DNA of 9,578 nucleotides from Acidobacteriota bacterium (GTDB lineage: Bacteria; Planctomycetota; Phycisphaerae; WQYP01; JAJZKJ01), in assembly GCA_021804195.1 (NCBI GenBank), contig JAJZKJ010000054.1, forward strand, positions 1 to 9,578. The letters are read 5' to 3'. Made by a program: the position numbers and the translations under genes. The notes under the pieces were generated by a model that did no database searches, had not been told where the DNA came from, and saw nothing but the letters and a program-made list of their open reading frames with translations. Shown one piece after another: positions 6,664-9,578 of this stretch (position 1 is the first letter of the stretch; each line of letters opens with the position of its first letter).

Positions 6664-7065
6664 ATGATCATCGTGGACTCAACCGTCTGGATTGGTTATT
6701 TCAGAGGCGAACGGAATCCGCACACTGACTGGCTGGATCTACACATGGCCCACGATCGTCTGGGCTTGACAGATTTAAACCTATGCGAGGTCCTGCAGGG
6801 CATACCAGATGACGAAACGTTCCTGCAAGCGCGCCACCATTTATCCCAATTCCAGATATTCAATGCCGGCGGCGAGGCTCTGGCAGTGAATGCGGCGCAA
6901 AACTACCGCAAGCTGCGGACGCATGGTCATACCGTTCGGAAAACCATTGATTGCCTGATTGCCACTTTCTGTCTGCGGGAAGGACATGCGCTTCTTCACC
7001 GCGATCACGATTTTGATGCTTTTGAAAAGCATTTAGACCTTCTCGTGATTCACCCGAAACGTTAA
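6664..7065 (+). CDS. vapC: VapC-family PIN-domain ribonuclease toxin
   Basis: A 133-residue PIN-domain endoribonuclease; VapC enzymes inhibit growth by cutting RNA, often tRNA or rRNA, when free of antitoxin. The acidic metal-binding residues are all visible: Asp5 (IIVDSTVWI), Glu42 (NLCEVLQG), Asp96 (KTIDCLIA), and Asp114/Asp116 (HRDHDFDAF). An intact active site and normal length suggest a functional toxin. No clear ribosome site precedes the ATG, so translation may depend on coupling to vapB, whose stop is 10 bases upstream. It is convergent with arsC (20 bases between stops). Target RNA cannot be predicted. Confidence 0.92.
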   Translation: MIIVDSTVWIGYFRGERNPHTDWLDLHMAHDRLGLTDLNLCEVLQGIPDDETFLQARHHLSQFQIFNAGGEALAVNAAQNYRKLRTHGHTVRKTIDCLIATFCLREGHALLHRDHDFDAFEKHLDLLVIHPKR

Positions 7066-7082
7066 AAGCGGCCCCGCCACTG
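7066..7082. repeat. Degenerate relative of the AAGCGGC palindrome
   Basis: AAGCGGC-CCC-GCCACTG, between the convergent vapC and arsC stops, resembles the reverse complement of the palindromes at 7612 and 9014. The left arm is identical, the loop differs, and the right arm has two changes. The similarity is short and could be chance. Confidence 0.25.
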
Positions 7083-7085
7083 GAT

Positions 7086-7580
7086 TTACAGCGAATGCCC
7101 AATGCGGGCTATGGCGCTCTGCGCGGGCAGACGATCCAGTTGATCGAGCGGCAGCGCCAGCAGCAAGTTCATGCGGGCCTCAAGGCTGAGGAAGGCATTG
7201 TGAAACGCGCGGTTTATTTCTTCCACTGAACCCTGGACCGCGGCCGGATCGGGGATGCCCCAATGCGCGGTCAAGGGCGCATGAGGCCAGTAGGGGCAGG
7301 GTTCGCGCGCGGCATTGTCACAGACGGTAATCACACAATCGAAGGCGGGCGCGCCGGCGGCGGTAAATTCCGCCCAGGATTTGCTGCGCAGCCCGGCGGT
7401 GGAAATGCCGGCGTCCGTCAGCTGGCGCAGGGCTTCAGGACGGGGATGGCCGGTGGGATGACTGCCGGCGCTCGAGGCCAGGAAGCGGCCGCTGCCTTTA
7501 TGGTTGAGAATGGCCTCGGCCATGAGGGAGCGGGCCGAGTTGCCGGTGCATAGAAACAGAAACCGGTAAGGGGCGGTCAT
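7086..7580 (-). CDS. arsC: Thioredoxin-type arsenate reductase ArsC (LMW phosphatase fold)
   Basis: A 164-residue arsenate reductase that converts As(V) to As(III) using a cysteine relay recharged by thioredoxin. The N-terminal P-loop CTGNSARS gives the CX5R site: Cys11 attacks arsenate and Arg17 binds it. The resolving cysteines are probably Cys87 and Cys95 in TVCDNAAREPCP, a family signature that separates these enzymes from plain low-molecular-weight tyrosine phosphatases. Cys82 is an additional cysteine. HWGIPDP (106-112) supplies the general-acid Asp111. A C-terminal helical part (118-164) is seen in the longer members. The ATG at 7578-7580 has a weak GGGA upstream. It lies 91 bases after arsM on the same strand and may be cotranscribed. 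The product As(III) is the substrate of ArsM and the signal for ArsR. Confidence 0.92.
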   Translation of the reverse strand: MTAPYRFLFLCTGNSARSLMAEAILNHKGSGRFLASSAGSHPTGHPRPEALRQLTDAGISTAGLRSKSWAEFTAAGAPAFDCVITVCDNAAREPCPYWPHAPLTAHWGIPDPAAVQGSVEEINRAFHNAFLSLEARMNLLLALPLDQLDRLPAQSAIARIGHSL

Positions 7581-7608
7581 ATATTTTCCCGATGCAAGCC
7601 TGACCGCC
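7572..7608 (-). promoter_or_regulatory. Inverted repeat enclosing the arsC ribosome site and start
   Basis: In the arsC transcript, GGCGGTCA (7608-7601) can pair perfectly with TGACCGCC (7579-7572). The 21-base loop contains the GGGA ribosome site and the A of the AUG, while the UG lies in the stem. Such a hairpin could limit arsC translation unless opened. The pairing is seen in the sequence; the role is inference. Confidence 0.4.
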
Positions 7609-7611
7609 GGG

Positions 7612-7635
7612 AAGCGGCACAGCCGCTTGTACTTT
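7612..7635. repeat. Palindromic repeat copy 1 (arsM-arsC gap)
   Basis: AAGCGGC-ACA-GCCGCTT is a perfect 7-bp-stem palindrome followed by GTACTTT. The same element occurs at 9014-9037 with one difference in 24 positions. On the arsM-arsC transcript it would form a hairpin just upstream of the arsC leader, and could attenuate or stabilise the message. Confidence 0.7.
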
Positions 7636-7671
7636 CAGGTGAGACAATTTAGCAAACATCCTGGCCGAGAA

Positions 7672-8544
7672 TCAAGGAAGAGCTGTCCCCGCACTTGTAC
7701 TGCCGTGCGGCTCGGCCGTGAACGCTATATGAGGCTTGTGGGCGCGGATAAAGGCGCTGAAAAATTTTCCCTGCACTTGGGCCGCGATGGCGTCCACATC
7801 CACCCCCGAGGCGCTCAAGAACTGGCGCGCATCCTGCAGTTCATAGATCCGGGTGGGTTCAATGGCGGATGCCGAGAACCCCGCGGCGGCCAGCTTGGCC
7901 AGATATTCGTTTTCCTCGAGCGCGCCCGCGATGCAGCCGATCCAAAGCTGCATACTCTTGCGCACCGCTTCCGGAACAGAGCCTCGCACCACCACGTCGG
8001 AAACCGCAAAACGGCCGCCCGGTTTGAGCACGCGGAAGGCTTCGGCGAGCACGCGGTCCTTGTCGGCGGAAAGATTGATGACGCAGTTGGAAATGACAAC
8101 ATCCACGGAGGCATCCGGAAGCGGAATATGTTCGATTTCGCCGCGTAAAAACTCGGCATTGGCGACACCCGCCTGGCGCTGGTTTTCCCGCGCCAGGGCC
8201 AGCATTTCATCCGTCATGTCGAGGCCAATCGCCTTGCCGGAGGGCCCCACGCGCCGGGCCGAGAGCAAAACATCCATGCCGCCTCCGGAACCCAGATCGA
8301 GCACGGTTTCGCCCGGACGCAAATCCAGCAGCGCGGTGGGATTGCCGCAGCCCAGCGAAGCCCGCACCGCGGCTTCGGGCAGCGCGCCAATTTGGTCCAC
8401 GGAGTACAGATTGGCGGTGATGGGATCACAGCAGCGCAGGCCGGGATCGCAGCCGGCCCGCTCCGCGCCAGGGTTCATCACGGCGAGGGCCGCGCGGCCG
8501 TATTTGGCCCGAACCTGTTTCCGCAGGGCGGGATCGGGTGTCAT
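7672..8544 (-). CDS. arsM: Arsenite S-adenosylmethionine methyltransferase ArsM
   Basis: A 290-residue cytoplasmic enzyme that methylates trivalent arsenic with S-adenosylmethionine, giving methylated and volatile arsenicals. The Rossmann methyltransferase motif I is VLDLGSGGGMD (81-91), with GLDMT (107-111) as the acidic end of strand 2. Features specific to ArsM rather than UbiE-type enzymes are SLGCGNP (63-69, Cys66), ISNCVINLS (151-159, Cys154) and WIGCIAGAL (201-209, Cys204), the three cysteines expected to bind As(III), plus an N-terminal Cys-Cys pair (38-39). RVLKPGGRFAVSDVV (171-185) is a conserved post-motif strand. The ATG at 8542-8544 has AGGAGA 6 bases upstream, the strongest ribosome site in the window. 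It diverges from arsR and is followed by arsC. Confidence in function is high because the cysteine pattern is complete. Confidence 0.95.
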   Translation of the reverse strand: MTPDPALRKQVRAKYGRAALAVMNPGAERAGCDPGLRCCDPITANLYSVDQIGALPEAAVRASLGCGNPTALLDLRPGETVLDLGSGGGMDVLLSARRVGPSGKAIGLDMTDEMLALARENQRQAGVANAEFLRGEIEHIPLPDASVDVVISNCVINLSADKDRVLAEAFRVLKPGGRFAVSDVVVRGSVPEAVRKSMQLWIGCIAGALEENEYLAKLAAAGFSASAIEPTRIYELQDARQFLSASGVDVDAIAAQVQGKFFSAFIRAHKPHIAFTAEPHGSTSAGTALP

Positions 8545-8560
8545 AAAGGCTCTCCTAAAC

Positions 8561-8614
8561 GCATATGCATAAGCGAATATATCGACAGACGGGCATATTT
8601 GTCAAGGCATATAC
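8561..8614. promoter_or_regulatory. Candidate ArsR operator half-sites in the arsR-arsM gap
   Basis: GCATAT occurs three times (8561-8566, 8593-8598, 8607-8612); the first is in the perfect palindrome GCATATGC (8561-8568), and the last two lie in direct repeats GGCATAT 14 bases apart. They flank the arsM -35 and -10 and the arsR -10, as expected of an ArsR repressor controlling both directions. Which pair forms the actual operator cannot be decided by eye. Confidence 0.45.
8576..8605 (-). promoter_or_regulatory. arsM promoter, near-consensus sigma70-type
   Basis: On the minus strand, a perfect TTGACA (8605-8600) and TATATT (8581-8576) are separated by 18 bases. The predicted transcript start near 8569 leaves a leader of about 25 bases containing the AGGAGA ribosome site of arsM. 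It is the best promoter match in the window and would also serve arsC if transcription continues. Confidence 0.6.
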
Positions 8615-8617
8615 AAT
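8610..8617 (+). promoter_or_regulatory. arsR -10 element, suggesting a leaderless transcript
   Basis: TATACAAT lies 5 bases before the arsR GTG. Transcription starting about 7 bases downstream of TATACA would begin at or next to the GTG itself. The only ribosome-like sequence, GAGG at 8618-8621, is too close to act normally. No good -35 is present at the right distance. Confidence 0.4.
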
Positions 8618-8622
8618 GAGGT

Positions 8623-8973
8623 GTGAGCCGAATCACCCTTTCCGCCCATAGCCTGGCGCCATTCTTCACCGCCCTGGCCGATCCCACCCGGCTGCGGCTA
8701 TTGCATTTGATGGCCGGCCGGGAAGTCTGTGTTTGTTACTTCGCCGAAGCACTCGGGGAGAGCCAGCCGAAGATCTCGCGCCATCTGGCCTATTTGCGGC
8801 GCATGGGGATTGCGGCTGCGCGGCGGGAAGGCAAATGGGCGCATTACCAAATCAAGTTCCCCGCGCACGCCGGCGCCGCCGCCATTCTGCGCCAGACGCT
8901 TGTCACGCTGCAGAAAGACCCAGCGATGCGAATGGATTTAAAACGATTGCGGGAAAGCCATTGCGTTAAATAA
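8623..8973 (+). CDS. arsR: ArsR-family As(III)-responsive repressor
   Basis: A 116-residue winged-helix repressor of the ArsR/SmtB family, which leaves DNA when As(III) binds. ALADPTRLRLLHLM (17-30) is the conserved N-terminal helix. REVCVCYF (33-40) carries the Cys-Val-Cys (Cys36, Cys38) As(III) site of classical ArsR proteins. SQPKISRHLAYLRRMGI (47-63) is the DNA-recognition helix-turn-helix, followed by the wing REGKWAHYQI (68-77). Cys114, near the C-terminus, might act as a third ligand, as seen in some ArsR variants. The GTG start gives family-typical length; no suitably spaced ribosome site precedes it. It diverges from arsM across 78 bases and probably represses both arsM and itself. 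Confidence 0.93.
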   Translation: MSRITLSAHSLAPFFTALADPTRLRLLHLMAGREVCVCYFAEALGESQPKISRHLAYLRRMGIAAARREGKWAHYQIKFPAHAGAAAILRQTLVTLQKDPAMRMDLKRLRESHCVK

Positions 8974-9013
8974 TTTTGGCCCCATGCGCGTCTAAAAATG
9001 ACTTCACTCGGCT

Positions 9014-9037
9014 AAGCGGCACAGCCGCTTTTACTTT
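9014..9037. terminator. Palindromic repeat copy 2, likely terminator after arsR
   Basis: AAGCGGC-ACA-GCCGCTT followed by TTACTTT lies 40 bases after the arsR stop. On the plus strand the stem runs directly into a T-rich tail (TTTTACTTT counting the stem end), so it could end arsR transcription. It nearly duplicates the element at 7612-7635, and its last two bases overlap the stop codon of the convergent btuF-like gene (9036-9038). Confidence 0.5.
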
Positions 9038-9578
9038 AGACCGGCTCATGAGCCGGGCCGAGCGCAGCGAAAGCACGCAATGCGGGAGGCGGTCCGAAGA
9101 GGGCGGGATGGAAGATGCGCGCCAGCAATTCCAGACCCTCCACGATGCCGGGGCCGGCCTGGCTGAAATAGCGCGGCCCGTCCAAAACCCAGACCTGACG
9201 GTTGCGCACCGCCCGCAGGTTGTCCCAGCCGGGGTATTGGCGCAGGCATTGCATCTCGCGCGCGGCCCGCTCCACGGAAAAGCCGCAGACCATGCCCAGG
9301 ATCATTTCCGGATCATAGGCCTGGAGTTCTTCCCAGGGCCGGCGGGTCGAATAGGCGCCGGGAGCCGCAAGACGATCACGGCCGCCGGCAAGCTCGACCA
9401 ATTCCGGCGTCCAGTGGCCGGCGTTGTAGAGGGGACGCGGCCATTCGAGACAAAATACTTCGGGCCGCCGGTCCAGATGGCGGGTGCGGGCGGCAACCGC
9501 CTCGATGCGCGAGCGCAATTGCGCGACCAGGGCCAGGCCGGCCGCTTCCCGGTCCAGCGCGCGCGCCACCCGGAGCAT
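9036..9578 (-). CDS. BtuF-like ABC transporter periplasmic binding protein, partial (N-terminus missing)
   Basis: The C-terminal 180 residues of a periplasmic-binding-protein-2 family solute receptor, most like the cobalamin-binding BtuF group. Such proteins deliver vitamin B12, cobinamide or siderophores to an inner-membrane ABC transporter. FCLEWPRPLYNAGHWTPELVELAGG (43-67) is the signature of the start of the C-terminal lobe, followed by WEELQAYDPEMILGMVCGF (81-99), PGWDNLRAVRNRQVWVLDG (115-133) and YFSQAGPGIVEGLELLARIFHP (137-158). Full members have about 260-300 residues. The ATG at the window edge corresponds to the inter-lobe helix, not a true start, so the signal sequence and first lobe lie outside. 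It converges on arsR and ends in the palindromic repeat. A link to arsenic metabolism is not evident. Family is clear; ligand is uncertain. Confidence 0.82.
   Translation of the reverse strand: MLRVARALDREAAGLALVAQLRSRIEAVAARTRHLDRRPEVFCLEWPRPLYNAGHWTPELVELAGGRDRLAAPGAYSTRRPWEELQAYDPEMILGMVCGFSVERAAREMQCLRQYPGWDNLRAVRNRQVWVLDGPRYFSQAGPGIVEGLELLARIFHPALFGPPPALRAFAALGPAHEPV

Noticed and set aside
7672..8544. Reading the methyltransferase as a UbiE/COQ5-type quinone enzyme
   Set aside because: The three arsenic-binding cysteines, the SLGCGNP and SNCVINLS motifs, and the arsR/arsC neighbours point to ArsM.
7853..8572. A 239-residue plus-strand frame opposite arsM
   Set aside because: It is Ser-, Arg- and Pro-rich, antisense to conserved methyltransferase motifs, and covers the arsM ribosome site and promoter side.
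1..9578. CRISPR array, tRNA, rRNA, or an insertion-sequence transposase
   Set aside because: No regularly spaced repeats, no tRNA-like or rRNA stretches, and no transposase or integrase motifs were seen on either strand.

Overview
The window looks like chromosomal DNA from a GC-rich soil bacterium that degrades plant polysaccharides. An acidobacterium (Terriglobia-like) fits best, given secreted GH3 and GH51 glycosidases, short AT-rich promoters, starts that often lack a Shine-Dalgarno sequence, and intergenic palindromic repeats. The taxonomic placement is inference from gene content and style; no rRNA or marker gene is present. Coding density is high: the longest stretch without a gene is about 170 bases.

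Left part (1-6294), a hemicellulose module. On the minus strand are a secreted GH3 enzyme of the beta-xylosidase-like branch (1-1773) and, upstream of it, a secreted alpha/beta-hydrolase esterase (1868-3010). A LysR-type regulator (3178-4065, minus) diverges from a secreted GH51 alpha-L-arabinofuranosidase (4201-6294, plus). Together they could strip arabinose side chains, xylose units and ester groups from arabinoxylan, with the LysR protein as local regulator. The 135-base gap between the LysR gene and GH51 carries a LysR-like operator. The GH3 reading frame stops inside its inserted PA14 domain, so the enzyme appears truncated.

Middle part (6295-7065). A spacer holding a perfect 10-bp-stem hairpin leads into a compact vapB-vapC type II toxin-antitoxin pair.

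Right part (7086-8973), an arsenic module. The regulator arsR (plus) diverges from arsM (arsenite S-adenosylmethionine methyltransferase) followed by arsC (thioredoxin-type arsenate reductase), both minus. The 78-base arsR-arsM gap holds a near-consensus promoter for arsM and repeated GCATAT half-sites. ArsC would make arsenite from arsenate, ArsM would methylate it, and ArsR would sense As(III). No arsenite efflux pump lies in the window.

The right edge (9036-9578) is the C-terminal part of a BtuF-like periplasmic binding protein whose N-terminus lies outside. A short palindromic repeat occurs in two near-identical copies, between arsM and arsC and between arsR and the btuF-like gene, with a degenerate relative between vapC and arsC.
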